Source: Corynebacterium aurimucosum
GTDB lineage: Bacteria; Actinomycetota; Actinomycetes; Mycobacteriales; Mycobacteriaceae
Direction: 5' to 3'
Length of the DNA stretch: 64,000 bases
Assembly (NCBI RefSeq): GCF_030408555.1
Contig: NZ_CP047048.1
Location: 1,178,001 to 1,242,000, forward strand
This document shows positions 10,158-19,561 of this stretch, one piece after another; position 1 is the stretch's first letter; every line of letters starts with the position of its first letter. A model generated the notes under the pieces. The model saw only the letters and a list, made by a program, of their open reading frames with translations, made no database searches and was not told the origin of the DNA. A program made the position numbers and the translations under genes.

Positions 10158-11077
10158 CTGGACCGTACGTAGGAGGAGCCCTCGACCTGGGCGCCATCAA
10201 GCAGCAGGCGGAGGCCAAGGCGAAAGCACAGGAACAGGGCACTACTGGTGCCTCGGCAGGTGTGCAGCCCTTCTTCGAGGTCACCGAGCAGAACTTTGAG
10301 AATGACCTGGTGCGCCGCTCTGCCGAGGTACCTGTTATCGCCTTGATCGGCTCGCCGCGCTCGCCTGCCTCCGAGCAGCTCAAGAAGGACTTCGAGGAGA
10401 TGGCGGCCGCCGGTGGCCTGAAGTTCATCGTGGGCTACATCAATGCCGATGTCGTTCCCCAGGTGGCGCAGGTCTTCGGCGTGCAGAATCTGCCGACCAC
10501 TGTCGCCATCGCTGCAGGCCAGCCGGTCACCAATTTCGAGGGCGGGCAGCCACGTGAGAACTTGGAGCAGTGGGTTGCGGCGATCGTCGACAAGCTCGGC
10601 CCCCAGCTCAAGGGCTTGCCTGACCAAGATGTGGCGGGGGAGACCCCCGAGGAAGAAGCAGCGGATCCGCGCCTGAGCCTGGCTGAGGACGCACTCAACC
10701 GCGGCGATTTCGATTCCGCTATTGCTACCTACGAGGAGATCCTGGCTGCCGAGCCAGACAACGTGGAGATTAAGCAGGCCCGCGACACCACGCTATTACT
10801 CAAGCGCCTGGACCCGGCTAACCGCAGCGAGGATCCTATCGCTGCGGCGGATGCTGCCCCGGAGGACGTGTCCAAGCAGCTCGATGCCGCCGACGCGGAG
10901 GTGGTTGCCGGTGCTCCCGACCGCGCCTTCGAGCGCCTCATCGAGGCCATGAAGCGTACCGCCGGGGATGAGAAAGAACAGCTTAAGACCCGACTCTTGG
11001 AGCTTTTTGGGCTCTTTGATTCCGGTGATTCGCGCGTGCTCGCCGCACGCACGAAGCTGGCCAGCGCGTTGTACTAA
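10154..11077 (+). CDS. CnoX/YbbN-like thioredoxin-fold protein with TPR domain
   Basis: A 307-residue cytoplasmic protein. After a variable N-terminus, residues about 40-155 form a thioredoxin fold (PVIALIGSPRSPASEQLKKDFEE ... FGVQNLPTTVAIAAGQPV). The usual CXXC is replaced by SPRS, so it cannot act as a disulfide reductase. Residues from about 175 form TPR-like helices (AEDALNRGDFDSAIATYEEILAAEPDN). This matches the CnoX/YbbN co-chaperone family and Rv1324 of mycobacteria. GTG 10154 overlaps the upstream stop and has GGAGGA 6 bases before it. Confidence 0.85.
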   Translation: MTGPYVGGALDLGAIKQQAEAKAKAQEQGTTGASAGVQPFFEVTEQNFENDLVRRSAEVPVIALIGSPRSPASEQLKKDFEEMAAAGGLKFIVGYINADVVPQVAQVFGVQNLPTTVAIAAGQPVTNFEGGQPRENLEQWVAAIVDKLGPQLKGLPDQDVAGETPEEEAADPRLSLAEDALNRGDFDSAIATYEEILAAEPDNVEIKQARDTTLLLKRLDPANRSEDPIAAADAAPEDVSKQLDAADAEVVAGAPDRAFERLIEAMKRTAGDEKEQLKTRLLELFGLFDSGDSRVLAARTKLASALY

Positions 11078-11091
11078 GGAGGGCGTCGTAA

Positions 11092-11117
11092 TAGGGCCCA
11101 GCTTGTGCTGGGCCCTA
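11092..11117 (+). terminator. Strong hairpin after the CnoX-like gene
   Basis: TAGGGCCCAGC (11092-11102) and GCTGGGCCCTA (11107-11117) form a perfect 11-bp stem with a TTGT loop, 15 bases after the stop codon. There is no T-run, so it may end or protect the transcript. Confidence 0.55.
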
Positions 11118-11234
11118 GAGCGGCCTTTCCGGACGATCGCGGGCTGAACCCTCAGGATGGCTCAGATGAGTCCTCTCCTGAGGTTCTTTTTGTGTTCAAG
11201 CAATTATGTGAAGCACCTCATGTTAAATTCCTTC

Positions 11235-11250
11235 TAGTGTTATGTAACAC
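11235..11250 (+). promoter_or_regulatory. Palindrome GTGTTA-TG-TAACAC before the peptide-binding protein gene
   Basis: A perfect 6-2-6 palindrome at 11237-11250 overlaps possible -10 hexamers (TAGTGT 11235-11240, TATGTA 11241-11246), 33 bases before the start codon. It looks like an operator; the regulator is unknown. Confidence 0.45.
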
Positions 11251-11282
11251 AATAATTGGTCGACTCTTTCAGGAGGACTCTC

Positions 11283-12860
11283 ATGCGCAAGCTTCTCGGC
11301 GTCATCGGCGCCGCCTCTCTTGCTTTTACCCTGACCGCCTGCGGAAGCGATAGCTCCGATAGCGCCGGTGGTTCCAACTATGTCCGAGTTCTGGGCACCG
11401 AGCCGCAGCAGGGCCTGATCCCCGCAATGACGAATGAGAACGGCGGCGGACGCATCGTCGACATGCTGTATTCCGGGTTGGTGTACTACGACGCCGAGGG
11501 TAACGTGCACAACGAGATGGCGGAGTCCATCGACAAGGAAGGGGAGAAGACCTACAAGGTCACGCTCAAGCCCGACCTGAAATTTTCCGACGGTTCTGCC
11601 GTAACTGCGGATACCTTCGTCGATACGTGGAATTACGCGGTGGCCAACGAACAGCTCAACGAGAGCTTTTTCTCCTCCATCAAGGGCTACGGGGAAGGCG
11701 TCAAGGAGATGGAGGGCCTTAAGGTCATCGATGAGCGCACCTTCACTATCGAGCTCACCCAGCCGGAGAGCGACTTTCCGAGCCGCTTGGGCTACAACGC
11801 TTACTTCCCAGTCCCCGCAGCCGCACTGGAGGACCCGCAGGGCTTTGGCGAATCCCCAGTGTCGAACGGTCCCTACAAGATCAAGGAATGGAATCACAAC
11901 CAGAACCTGATCATCGAGCCGAACCCAGAGTACAAGGGTGACCGTGCCGCGCAGAACGACGGCATCGAGTTCACCTTCTACGCTGATTCCAGCGCGGCCT
12001 ACATGGACCTGTTGGCGAATAACCTCGATGTCCTCGAAGCCATCCCGTCCTCTGCCTTCGGAAGCTATGAACAGGACTTGGGGGACCGCCAAGAAACCAA
12101 GCCTGCTGCCACCTACCTGGAGATGTCCATCCACATGGAGACCCCGCACTTTAGTGGGGAAGAAGGCGCGCTGCGCCGCAAGGCAATCTCGATGGCTATC
12201 AACCGCGAGGAAATCGCGGAGACCATCCTCCACGGCACCCGCACACCGGCCCGCGAGTTCACCTCCCCGGTCCTGAATGGCTACAACGACAGCCTGCCCG
12301 GTTCGGAGAACCTGAACTATAACCCGGAGGAGGCGAAGAAGCTCTGGGCGGAGGCCGATAAGAAGTACGGTGCTTTTGAAGGCTCGTTCCCCATTAACTA
12401 CAACACCGACGGCGACAACAAAGATTGGGCCGATGCCGTAGCCAACAACATCAGCAACACGCTGGGAATTCAAGCCGTGGGGAACCCCTACCCGGACTTC
12501 AAGTCCTTCCGCGATGCCTACCGCAGCGAGCGTATGGACGGTGCCTACCGCACGGCGTGGTTCGCCGACTATCCCTCCATGGGCAACTTCCTCGGGCCAA
12601 ACTTCACCACGGGTGTAGCTTCCAACGACTCGAAGTACTCCAACCCGGAATTCGATGAGCTGATCGTGAAGGCCAACGGCGCCGCAAATGAGGAGGAAGC
12701 CGCGAAGCTCTACAACCAGGCGCAAGAGCTTCTGCTGCGTGACCTTCCTTCGATCCCGCTGTTCTACCCGAACGTGGTCGGCGGGTGGTCGGAGAACGTC
12801 CAGGACGTGACCTTCAACTGGAAGTCCCTGCCGGTGTATTACGCGGTGAAGAAGAACTAG
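11283..12860 (+). CDS. Peptide ABC transporter substrate-binding lipoprotein (OppA/DppA family)
   Basis: A 525-residue SBP_bac_5 family protein. The N-terminus MRKLLGVIGAASLAFTLTAC is a lipoprotein signal with lipobox LTAC, followed by a Gly/Ser linker. Family motifs visible include DLKFSDGSAVTADTFVDTWNYA and GTRTPAREFTSPV. It should capture oligopeptides at the cell surface. No permease or ATPase gene is adjacent, so it must work with components encoded elsewhere. CAGGAGGA at 11270-11277 sets ATG 11283 as the start. A palindromic operator-like site overlaps its promoter. Confidence 0.9.
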   Translation: MRKLLGVIGAASLAFTLTACGSDSSDSAGGSNYVRVLGTEPQQGLIPAMTNENGGGRIVDMLYSGLVYYDAEGNVHNEMAESIDKEGEKTYKVTLKPDLKFSDGSAVTADTFVDTWNYAVANEQLNESFFSSIKGYGEGVKEMEGLKVIDERTFTIELTQPESDFPSRLGYNAYFPVPAAALEDPQGFGESPVSNGPYKIKEWNHNQNLIIEPNPEYKGDRAAQNDGIEFTFYADSSAAYMDLLANNLDVLEAIPSSAFGSYEQDLGDRQETKPAATYLEMSIHMETPHFSGEEGALRRKAISMAINREEIAETILHGTRTPAREFTSPVLNGYNDSLPGSENLNYNPEEAKKLWAEADKKYGAFEGSFPINYNTDGDNKDWADAVANNISNTLGIQAVGNPYPDFKSFRDAYRSERMDGAYRTAWFADYPSMGNFLGPNFTTGVASNDSKYSNPEFDELIVKANGAANEEEAAKLYNQAQELLLRDLPSIPLFYPNVVGGWSENVQDVTFNWKSLPVYYAVKKN

Positions 12861-12909
12861 CGCTCTGGTCTCCTACTGGCACACCGCAACACGATTACAG
12901 TAGGGTGGC

Positions 12910-13308
12910 ATGACCTCCGTACTATTTCTTTGCAATACCAACCGCGGCAAGTCTCAGATGGCGGCTGCCCTAGCTAAGAAGCATGCGCCCGATTGGGAGA
13001 TTCATTCTGCAGGAGTAAAGACCACTGAACAGCATCGTGCGCAGGGCGTTAATGCTGAGGCGCAGGCCTCTCTGGCAAAGGTCGGCGCCGACACGGCAGG
13101 TACGCCGACCTTGATTGATTCCGACCTCGCATCGTCGGTCGACCACGTCATCATCGTCGGTGATGCCGACTATGACGGAGTGGCTGAGCGTTGGGAGATC
13201 GAGGACCCGTCCGTACGCGGCCTAGAGGGAGATGAGCGAATGGATGCGCTTCGCGATGACATCGATGCTCGCGTACGAGCTTTCCTTGATGTTCACGCGC
13301 AGGACTGA
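12910..13308 (+). CDS. arsC: Arsenate-mycothiol transferase (LMW phosphatase fold)
   Basis: A 132-residue protein resembling the mycothiol-dependent arsenate reductases ArsC1/ArsC2 of C. glutamicum. These attach mycothiol to arsenate so that mycoredoxin can reduce it. The P-loop is CNTNRGKSQMAAAL with Cys8; as in the corynebacterial enzymes, Lys replaces the Arg of the classic CX5R phosphatase loop. IIVGDAD and the acidic C-terminal helix fit the family. TACAGT at 12896-12901 lies 8 bases before ATG, a leaderless arrangement. No arsenite pump or arsR is nearby, so this is a stand-alone copy. Confidence 0.85.
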   Translation: MTSVLFLCNTNRGKSQMAAALAKKHAPDWEIHSAGVKTTEQHRAQGVNAEAQASLAKVGADTAGTPTLIDSDLASSVDHVIIVGDADYDGVAERWEIEDPSVRGLEGDERMDALRDDIDARVRAFLDVHAQD

Positions 13309-13315
13309 AAACTAA

Positions 13316-13386
13316 AACTGCCCGAGTTGCCAAAGTTCCCCGCCGAGATTCAAGATCTGGCCAGAACTTTGGCAACTGGGGCAGTT
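13316..13386. repeat. 22-bp inverted repeat between convergent arsC and glgB
   Basis: The arms at 13316-13337 and 13365-13386 are complementary at 21 of 22 positions (core GTTGCCAAAGTT / AACTTTGGCAAC), with a 27-base spacer. It lies between two convergent genes and has no clear T-run on the plus strand. It may be a bidirectional terminator or a small mobile or REP-like element. Confidence 0.7.
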
Positions 13387-13457
13387 GTGTCTCTCAGGCC
13401 TTGCTTGCGACGAGCGTGAGCACGCGCCGAGCCAGGCTCGGCGCTAGGCCGCGCAGC

Positions 13458-15578
13458 TTAGCCACGGAAGGCGTACCACTGCACCGAGTTGGCCGGCAGG
13501 TGCAGCTGTACGTGGTTGCCTTCGGAGCGCACGCGGTGGGCAAGGTCGTTGCCAGCACCCTGGTAGACGGCGTCGTCGGTGTTGATGACTAGCTCCCATT
13601 CGCCGTCGCGCGGCACCCAGAGGTCATAGTTTGGCACCGAGCTGCCGGAGAGGTTGCACACCGCCAACACTGCGGAGCCATCCTTTCCGTAGCGCACGTA
13701 GCCGAGCATGTTGTTGTTCGAGTCATCAGCCTTGACCCACTGGAAGCCGTCCTGGGTAAAGTCCTGTGTCCAGAGTGCCGGGTGCTGCATGTACACCGCG
13801 TTGAGGTCGCGCACTAGGCGCTTGATGCCGTGGTGCCACTCGTTGCCCCAGCCCTCCAAGTTGGACCAATCCACGGAGTGGCCTTCGGCCCATTCGGTGG
13901 TCTGGCCAAACTCCTGGCCCATGAACATCAGCTGCTTGCCCGGGTGGGAGAACATGTAGCCATACAGAGCGCGCAGGCCCGCGGCCTTATTCCAGTCATC
14001 GCCCGGCATGCGCTCCCACAGGGAGCCCTTGCCGTGCACAACTTCGTCGTGGCTAAACGGCAGCACATAGCGCTCCGAGTAGGCGTAGACCATGGAGAAG
14101 GTGAGCTCACCGTGGTGGTACCGGCGGTGAATCGGCTCGTGCTTGAAGTACTCCAGGGTGTCGTTCATCCAGCCCATGTTCCACTTCAGGCTAAAGCCCA
14201 AACCGCCTTCATGCGTCGGAGCGGTCACGCCTGGCCAGGAGGTGGATTCTTCGGCGATGGTCAGCACGCCCGGGTGGGTGCGGTTCAGCGTGGCGTTGGT
14301 CTCCTGAAGGAATTGGACGGCCTCAAGATTTTCGCGCCCGCCGTAGATATTGGGCAGCCATTCATCGCGGGAGTAGTCCAAGTAGAGCATGGAGGCTACG
14401 GCGTCGACGCGCAGGCCGTCGATGTGGAACTCCTCCGCCCAGTAGAGGGCATTGGCTACTAGGAAGTTGCGCACCTCGTTGCGGCCGAAGTCGAAGACAT
14501 AAGTTCCCCAGTCAGCCTGCTCGCCGCGGCGCGGATCCGGGTGCTCGTAGAGTGCCTGGCCATCAAACCGGCCCAGCGCCCACTCATCCTTGGGGAAGTG
14601 AGCTGGTACCCAGTCGACGAAGACGCCGATGCCGGCCTCGTGCAAATCGTTGATGAGCGCGCGCAGCTCGTCCGGGGTGCCCCAGCGCGCGGTAGGTGCG
14701 TAGTAGCCGGAGACCTGGTAGCCCCAGGAACCGCCGAAGGGGTGCTCGGCCACGGGCAGAAATTCCACGTGAGTAAAGCCGTGCTCCACCAAATAGGGGA
14801 TGAGCTCCTCACGCAGGCTGTTGTAGTTGGCGCCTACCTTCCACGAGCCGACGTGGAGCTCATAGACACTCATAGGGACGTCGAGGTCGCCGTTGCGGTT
14901 GTTCATCCACTCCTCATCGCTCCATTCGAAGCTGGAGCGAGCCACCACGGAGGCGGTTTCCGGCGGGGCAATGGTGCGCTTGGCCAGGGGATCGGCCTTG
15001 TCAATGCGCGGGGAGTTCTTGCCGTGGACGGCAAACTTATAGCGCTCGCCTTCGCCCACTCCGGGGATGAAGACCTCCCAAATGCCCGTGGAACCGAGGC
15101 ATCGCATGGGGTATTGGGTTGGGTTCCAGCCGCAGAAGTCACCGACCACGGCCACACCCTCCGCGTTAGGCGCCCACACGGCAAACGCCGTGCCCTCGAC
15201 CGTGCCCAAGTCGGTGGTGTAGCTCTTGAGGTTGGCACCGAGCACTTCCCACAGGCGCTCGTGGCGGCCCTCACCGATGAGGTGTTGATCCAGGGTGCCC
15301 AGGGTGGGCAGGAAGTGATAGCCGTCCGCTACTTCGGTAGCGGGCTGGCCCGGGTAGGTGATGCGCAGGCGGTAGTCTGCTTCTTCGGCGAGCGGGGCCT
15401 CCCAGATATCATCCCCAACCGCGCGCATAGCAATCGTGTCGGTTGCGGTGACGAGCTCGACGGCTTCGGCACCGGGGCGGCGAGTGCGGACGGTACCGTC
15501 GTGCCACCCATAGAAATCATGGGGCGCGTGGTGGCGGCAGTGGTTAAGGCGTTCGAGGTCTGAGGCCGGGATGTTCAT
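13458..15578 (-). CDS. glgB: 1,4-alpha-glucan branching enzyme
   Basis: A 706-residue GH13 enzyme that creates alpha-1,6 branches in glycogen-type glucans. After an N-terminal region and a CBM48 domain (around residues 100-200) comes the catalytic barrel. Its nucleophile is Asp392 in [12 protein letters not shown], and other catalytic segments are LTIAEEST and [13 protein letters not shown]. The beta domain ends VQWYAFRG. I chose ATG 15578 ([11 protein letters not shown]); an ATG 7 codons upstream is also in frame. It lies downstream of glgE on the same strand, but a terminator between them suggests separate control. Confidence 0.93.
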   Translation of the reverse strand: MNIPASDLERLNHCRHHAPHDFYGWHDGTVRTRRPGAEAVELVTATDTIAMRAVGDDIWEAPLAEEADYRLRITYPGQPATEVADGYHFLPTLGTLDQHLIGEGRHERLWEVLGANLKSYTTDLGTVEGTAFAVWAPNAEGVAVVGDFCGWNPTQYPMRCLGSTGIWEVFIPGVGEGERYKFAVHGKNSPRIDKADPLAKRTIAPPETASVVARSSFEWSDEEWMNNRNGDLDVPMSVYELHVGSWKVGANYNSLREELIPYLVEHGFTHVEFLPVAEHPFGGSWGYQVSGYYAPTARWGTPDELRALINDLHEAGIGVFVDWVPAHFPKDEWALGRFDGQALYEHPDPRRGEQADWGTYVFDFGRNEVRNFLVANALYWAEEFHIDGLRVDAVASMLYLDYSRDEWLPNIYGGRENLEAVQFLQETNATLNRTHPGVLTIAEESTSWPGVTAPTHEGGLGFSLKWNMGWMNDTLEYFKHEPIHRRYHHGELTFSMVYAYSERYVLPFSHDEVVHGKGSLWERMPGDDWNKAAGLRALYGYMFSHPGKQLMFMGQEFGQTTEWAEGHSVDWSNLEGWGNEWHHGIKRLVRDLNAVYMQHPALWTQDFTQDGFQWVKADDSNNNMLGYVRYGKDGSAVLAVCNLSGSSVPNYDLWVPRDGEWELVINTDDAVYQGAGNDLAHRVRSEGNHVQLHLPANSVQWYAFRG

Positions 15579-15616
15579 ACTGACCAAATTACCGAACAAC
15601 GCCCGCCCGCGGGGCA

Positions 15617-15666
15617 GAAAAGAAACCCCGCGCTACCCGGAAAGGGGGACGGAATCAGCGCGGGGT
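15617..15666 (-). terminator. Terminator after glgE (minus strand)
   Basis: ACCCCGCGCT and AGCGCGGGGT (15657-15666 and 15625-15634) form a perfect 10-bp stem, read on the minus strand into TTTCTTTTCT. It lies 18 bases past the glgE stop and before glgB. Confidence 0.85.
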
Positions 15667-15684
15667 GGTGAGGGTTTTAAAAGC

Positions 15685-17691
15685 CTAGGGGCGGTAGTCG
15701 TTCACACGGCGCCACGCTATGCGTTCCTGCAGGTCATGGTGGGCCGGCGGGAGGACGAAGATGTGGGCGACGTCACGCAGCGGCTCCAGACGCACGAAGT
15801 TACGGTCGGACCACTCGTAGGCAGCTCCACTGATGGTGTCCTGCACCGTGAAGTGATCGCCCGGGTGGCGGCCCACGGCGGCAAGATCCAGGAAGACTGT
15901 GGCCTCCTGTGCATTGCGCGGATCCAGGTTGACCACCACGAGCACCACGTTGCCGGTGGTGGGATCAGCCTTGGAGTAGGCAATGATGGCCTCGTTATCA
16001 GTGTTGTGGAAGCGCAGCGTGCGCAGCTGCTGGAGGGCCGGGTTCTCGCGGCGGATGACGTTGAGCAGGCGGATATAGGACTCCAGGGAGTCACCAGACT
16101 TAACGGCGGCCCGGAAGTCGCGCGGGCGCAGCTCGTATTTCTCCGAATCGAGGTATTCCTCGCTGCCCGGCTTGACTGCTTGATGCTCGTAGAGTTCGAA
16201 GCCGGAGTACACGCCCCACAGCGGGGAGAGCGTGGCAGCCAAAGTGGCGCGGATGGCGAACATGGCGCGCCCGCCGGTCTGCAGAGATTCGTGGAGGATA
16301 TCCGGGGTATTGACAAAGAGGTTGGGGCGGCAGATATCGGCCTGCTCCACGTGCATCTGCGCGAACTCGGTGAGCTCGTGCTTGGAGGTCTGCCACGTGA
16401 AGTAGGTATAAGACTGCGTAAATCCAGCCTTGGCCAAACCGAACAGGCGCGGGGCGCGGGTGAAGGCCTCGGAGAGGAAGATGACCTCCGGGTGGGTCAC
16501 GTGCACCTTGGAAATCAGCCAATTCCAGAAATTGGCGGGCTTGGTGTGCGGGTTGTCCACGCGGAAGGTGGTGACACCAGCCTCCACCCAGATCATGACG
16601 ATGCGGTAGATCTCCGCATAGATGGCATCCGGGTCGTTATCGAAATTGAGCGGGTAGATGTCCTGGTACTTCTTCGGCGGGTTCTCGGCGTAGGCAATGG
16701 TGCCATCGGCCAACACCGTGAAAAACTCTGGGTTGGTCTTGGCCCACGGGTGATCCGGGGAGGCCTGTAGGGCTAGGTCCAGTGCTACCTCCAGGCCCAA
16801 GCCAGCGGCCTTCTTGACCAGCTGCTTGAAGTCCTCCATGGTGCCCAATTCCGGGTGCGTGGTGGAGTGGTCCTGAATGGCCCAGGGAGAGCCCACGTCA
16901 CCAGGCTCCGCCACCACGGAGTTGTTGCGGCCCTTGCGGTGCACCTTGCCAATGGGGTGGATGGGCGGGAAATAGACGGTATCGAAACCCATGGCGGCCA
17001 CGCGCTCCAGTGCCTGCGCCGTGGTCTTAAACGTGCCGTGCACGGGGTTTCCCTCGTCATCCCAGCCGCCGGTCGAGCGCGGGAAGAGCTCGTACCACGA
17101 GTTGTAGAGAGCTTCAGGACGCTCTACCAGGACCTCGTGGATGTCACCTTCCACCAGCAGGTGACGCAGTGGGTGGCGGTGGAGGATCTCCATGACCTCC
17201 TCGGACAGTGCGGTGCGCACGCGCTTATCGACGTCCACCGACTCATCCTTCAGCTCCTTCGCCGCCTGAAAGAGCAGCTCCGCCTTGTCACTCGGGCACT
17301 GAATCGCCGCCTCCTCGAAGAGCTCGGCGCCGTGTAGAAGGTCATTGCTGAGCTCTTGTGCGGATTGTCCTGCCTCCATCTTCTTGACCACCGCGTTGCG
17401 CCAGGTGGACATCGGATCCGACCAGGCATCGATGCGGAAGAACCAACGCCCAGTGGTGGCTGGGCTAAATACGCCGTGGACTCGGTCTGGATTCTCCGGG
17501 TCCACCGTCATAGTAACGGCGGAGGTAGATGGGGATTCGGTGTTCCATACCGAGAGCGTTGCGGCGACGGCATCGTGGCCCTCGCGCCACACCAGCGCAG
17601 TGACAGGGATAACCTCTCCGACCACAGCCTTCGAGGCGGCATTACCGGAGAGGGAGGGGCGGACATCGTCGATACCAAGGCGTTGAGTCAT
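15685..17691 (-). CDS. glgE: Maltosyltransferase GlgE (alpha-1,4-glucan:maltose-1-phosphate)
   Basis: A 668-residue GH13_3 enzyme that extends alpha-1,4-glucan using maltose-1-phosphate, part of the trehalose-to-glucan pathway of actinobacteria. The nucleophile is Asp379 (TFRVDNPHT) and the acid/base Glu408 (FLSEAFT). Their 29-residue spacing equals that of the characterised Streptomyces enzyme. The N-terminal domain (residues 1-100) and helical insertion are typical. TATTCT at 17698-17703 on the minus strand lies 6 bases before ATG 17691, supporting this start over ATG 17697. It is transcribed divergently from the ABC ATPase gene. Confidence 0.93.
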   Translation of the reverse strand: MTQRLGIDDVRPSLSGNAASKAVVGEVIPVTALVWREGHDAVAATLSVWNTESPSTSAVTMTVDPENPDRVHGVFSPATTGRWFFRIDAWSDPMSTWRNAVVKKMEAGQSAQELSNDLLHGAELFEEAAIQCPSDKAELLFQAAKELKDESVDVDKRVRTALSEEVMEILHRHPLRHLLVEGDIHEVLVERPEALYNSWYELFPRSTGGWDDEGNPVHGTFKTTAQALERVAAMGFDTVYFPPIHPIGKVHRKGRNNSVVAEPGDVGSPWAIQDHSTTHPELGTMEDFKQLVKKAAGLGLEVALDLALQASPDHPWAKTNPEFFTVLADGTIAYAENPPKKYQDIYPLNFDNDPDAIYAEIYRIVMIWVEAGVTTFRVDNPHTKPANFWNWLISKVHVTHPEVIFLSEAFTRAPRLFGLAKAGFTQSYTYFTWQTSKHELTEFAQMHVEQADICRPNLFVNTPDILHESLQTGGRAMFAIRATLAATLSPLWGVYSGFELYEHQAVKPGSEEYLDSEKYELRPRDFRAAVKSGDSLESYIRLLNVIRRENPALQQLRTLRFHNTDNEAIIAYSKADPTTGNVVLVVVNLDPRNAQEATVFLDLAAVGRHPGDHFTVQDTISGAAYEWSDRNFVRLEPLRDVAHIFVLPPAHHDLQERIAWRRVNDYRP

Positions 17692-17748
17692 GCCCATAGA
17701 ATAATGCAGCTGTGTCAGTTTCACCGGGGAAGAAGGATTTCAGCCACA

Positions 17749-18597
17749 ATGGTGGCTGTGAACACTCCAGAGCAATTGAGCCAGCAAGACCCTGAACTGA
17801 TGGAAACCGACGAAGATTGGTTGATTGACTTCCGCGGCGTCGAGCTGCGACGCGGTGGGCGCACACTGGTGGGGCCCATCGACTGGCAGGTGGAGCTCGA
17901 TGAACGCTGGGTCATCATCGGCCCCAACGGCGCGGGCAAGACCTCCTTGGTCCGAATGGCTGCCGCCGAAGAGTTCCCGTCCGCTGGTGTGGCTTTCCTC
18001 ATGGGTGAGCGCCTGGGCAAGACGGATATGCGCGATCTGCGCGCCGCCATCGGTATTTCCTCCGCCGCCGTCCAACACCGCATCCCGGATAGAGAACGCG
18101 TGGATGATCTCGTTGTGTCTGCCGGTTATGCGGTCCTCGGCCGCTGGCGTGAGGACTACCAAGACATGGACTTCTCCCGTGCCGATGACATCTTGGAACA
18201 AGTGGGTGCAGCGCACCTGGCAGAGCGGACCTGGGGCACGCTTTCTGAAGGCGAGAAGAAGCGCGTCATCCTCGCCCGCGCGCTGATGGCCAACCCGGAG
18301 CTGCTCATCCTGGATGAGCCTTCCGCCGGTATGGACTTGGGTGGCCGTGAGGACCTCGTGGGCTACTTGGGGGACCTAGCACTCGATGCGGATGCCCCGG
18401 CAATTGTCATGATTACCCACCACGTCGAGGAAATCCCTTATGGATTTACCCATGCGATGCTCCTAGATGAGGGTAAGGTCGTGGCCAAAGGACTCATTAA
18501 CTCTGTCCTGACGTCGGAAAACCTCTCCAAGGCTTTCCACCAACCCATCCAGGTGGACCGCATTGGGGAGAGGTACTTCGCCCGACGAGTCCGCTAA
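17749..18597 (+). CDS. ABC transporter ATP-binding protein (YlmA/ModF-like)
   Basis: A 282-residue single-domain ATPase with Walker A IIGPNGAGKTS, the signature LSEGEKKR, Walker B LLILDEPSAGMD and the switch HHVEEIP. No membrane partner is encoded nearby. Stand-alone ATPases of this type, conserved next to glgE in corynebacteria, are annotated as iron-siderophore or unknown ABC proteins, so the substrate cannot be named. ATG 17749 is used; GTG 17758, 7 bases after CACAAT, is an alternative leaderless start. It shares a 57-base promoter region with divergent glgE. Confidence 0.85.
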   Translation: MVAVNTPEQLSQQDPELMETDEDWLIDFRGVELRRGGRTLVGPIDWQVELDERWVIIGPNGAGKTSLVRMAAAEEFPSAGVAFLMGERLGKTDMRDLRAAIGISSAAVQHRIPDRERVDDLVVSAGYAVLGRWREDYQDMDFSRADDILEQVGAAHLAERTWGTLSEGEKKRVILARALMANPELLILDEPSAGMDLGGREDLVGYLGDLALDADAPAIVMITHHVEEIPYGFTHAMLLDEGKVVAKGLINSVLTSENLSKAFHQPIQVDRIGERYFARRVR

Positions 18598-18623
18598 CCC
18601 CTAGCACATAACCCCTAGTACAT
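18596..18623 (+). repeat. Two tandem 14-bp repeats after the ABC ATPase gene
   Basis: AACCCCTAGCACAT (18596-18609) is followed at once by AACCCCTAGTACAT (18610-18623), with a degraded third unit after it. The first unit overlaps the stop codon. Confidence 0.6.
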
Positions 18624-18692
18624 AACCTCAGTACGCCTTCTCGACGTATACCTCTCGAATTCTGCTCCTAGCTTGCAGACACGGAAAGTTGC

Positions 18693-19520
18693 ATGAGCCA
18701 GTCCATCCACGACAGCCTTGATGCCATCGACCCTGGCGAAACCACGGGCTTTAACGGGGCACGCCTGGCCGCTACTGTCCTCTTGTTACGCGATACCGCG
18801 GAGGGCTTGCGCGTGTGGATCCAAGAACGCGTGCACACCATGCGTAATTACCCCGGCCACGTTGTCTTTCCCGGCGGCGGTGTAGACCCGCGTGACTTCC
18901 CACCGCGTTCTTGGGACTCCGGCGAACTATGGGCGGGCAGCTCGGTGGTCTCCATGGCACGGCGCATGGGCGTAACCAAGTACAAGGCACACGCCCTTGT
19001 CTTCGCGGCCGCCCGGGAGCTTTTCGAGGAGGCCGGCACGCTGCTGGCCATCCGCGAGGACGGCTTGGTTTCCGACGCCTCTCGCTACCACCGTGAGCGC
19101 GAGCTGTTAGAAACCCACGAGATTTCCTTCACCGAGTTCCTTGAGCACAACGGCATGCGTGTCGACGCCGACATGCTACTGCCTTGGTCCCGCTGGGCTG
19201 GGGAAGACAACAACCACTGGTTCGACACCTTCTTCTTCATCGGTGTACTACCCGAAGGCCAAGAACCCGATGGAGATACAGGCGAAGCCGACGACGCCGG
19301 CTGGTTCGACCCACAACTGGTCCTCGATGGCTGGCGCGCCGGGTTGGTGCGCCTAGCTATCCCGACGTGGGCGCAGCTCAAGCGTTTGACCTCCTACGCC
19401 ACGGTCAAAGAGGTCTTAGATGATGCCTCCTTCTCCGACCTGCGTCCGATTATCGGCGACCCGCGCGATGATGAGCGCTACCGTGAATACTTCACCACTT
19501 TCCCTGTCGACCGCATTTAA
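18693..19520 (+). CDS. Nudix hydrolase (NUDT19-like, long form)
   Basis: A 275-residue Nudix protein. The Nudix box is split: VVFPGGGVDPRD carries the first glycine, and AARELFEEAGTLL carries the catalytic REXXEE helix after an insertion of about 50 residues. This arrangement is known from NUDT19/RP2-type CoA diphosphatases. The substrate is not deducible; a CoA or nucleotide derivative is likely. GGAAAG lies 9 bases before ATG 18693. The methyltransferase gene follows 41 bases later in the same direction. Confidence 0.85.
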   Translation: MSQSIHDSLDAIDPGETTGFNGARLAATVLLLRDTAEGLRVWIQERVHTMRNYPGHVVFPGGGVDPRDFPPRSWDSGELWAGSSVVSMARRMGVTKYKAHALVFAAARELFEEAGTLLAIREDGLVSDASRYHRERELLETHEISFTEFLEHNGMRVDADMLLPWSRWAGEDNNHWFDTFFFIGVLPEGQEPDGDTGEADDAGWFDPQLVLDGWRAGLVRLAIPTWAQLKRLTSYATVKEVLDDASFSDLRPIIGDPRDDERYREYFTTFPVDRI

Positions 19521-19561
19521 GTCGGCCTCGCCCGGCATCAACCGATACAGAAGAAACCTGC

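Noticed and set aside
11223..12725. 500-codon minus-strand frame opposite the peptide-binding lipoprotein
   Set aside because: Antisense shadow; the plus-strand gene has a lipobox, ribosome site and family motifs.
14541..15563. Long plus-strand frame opposite glgB
   Set aside because: Shadow of glgB, whose catalytic motifs are intact.
18596..18640. Short tandem repeats considered as a CRISPR remnant
   Set aside because: The units are 14 bases with no spacers, and no cas gene is present.
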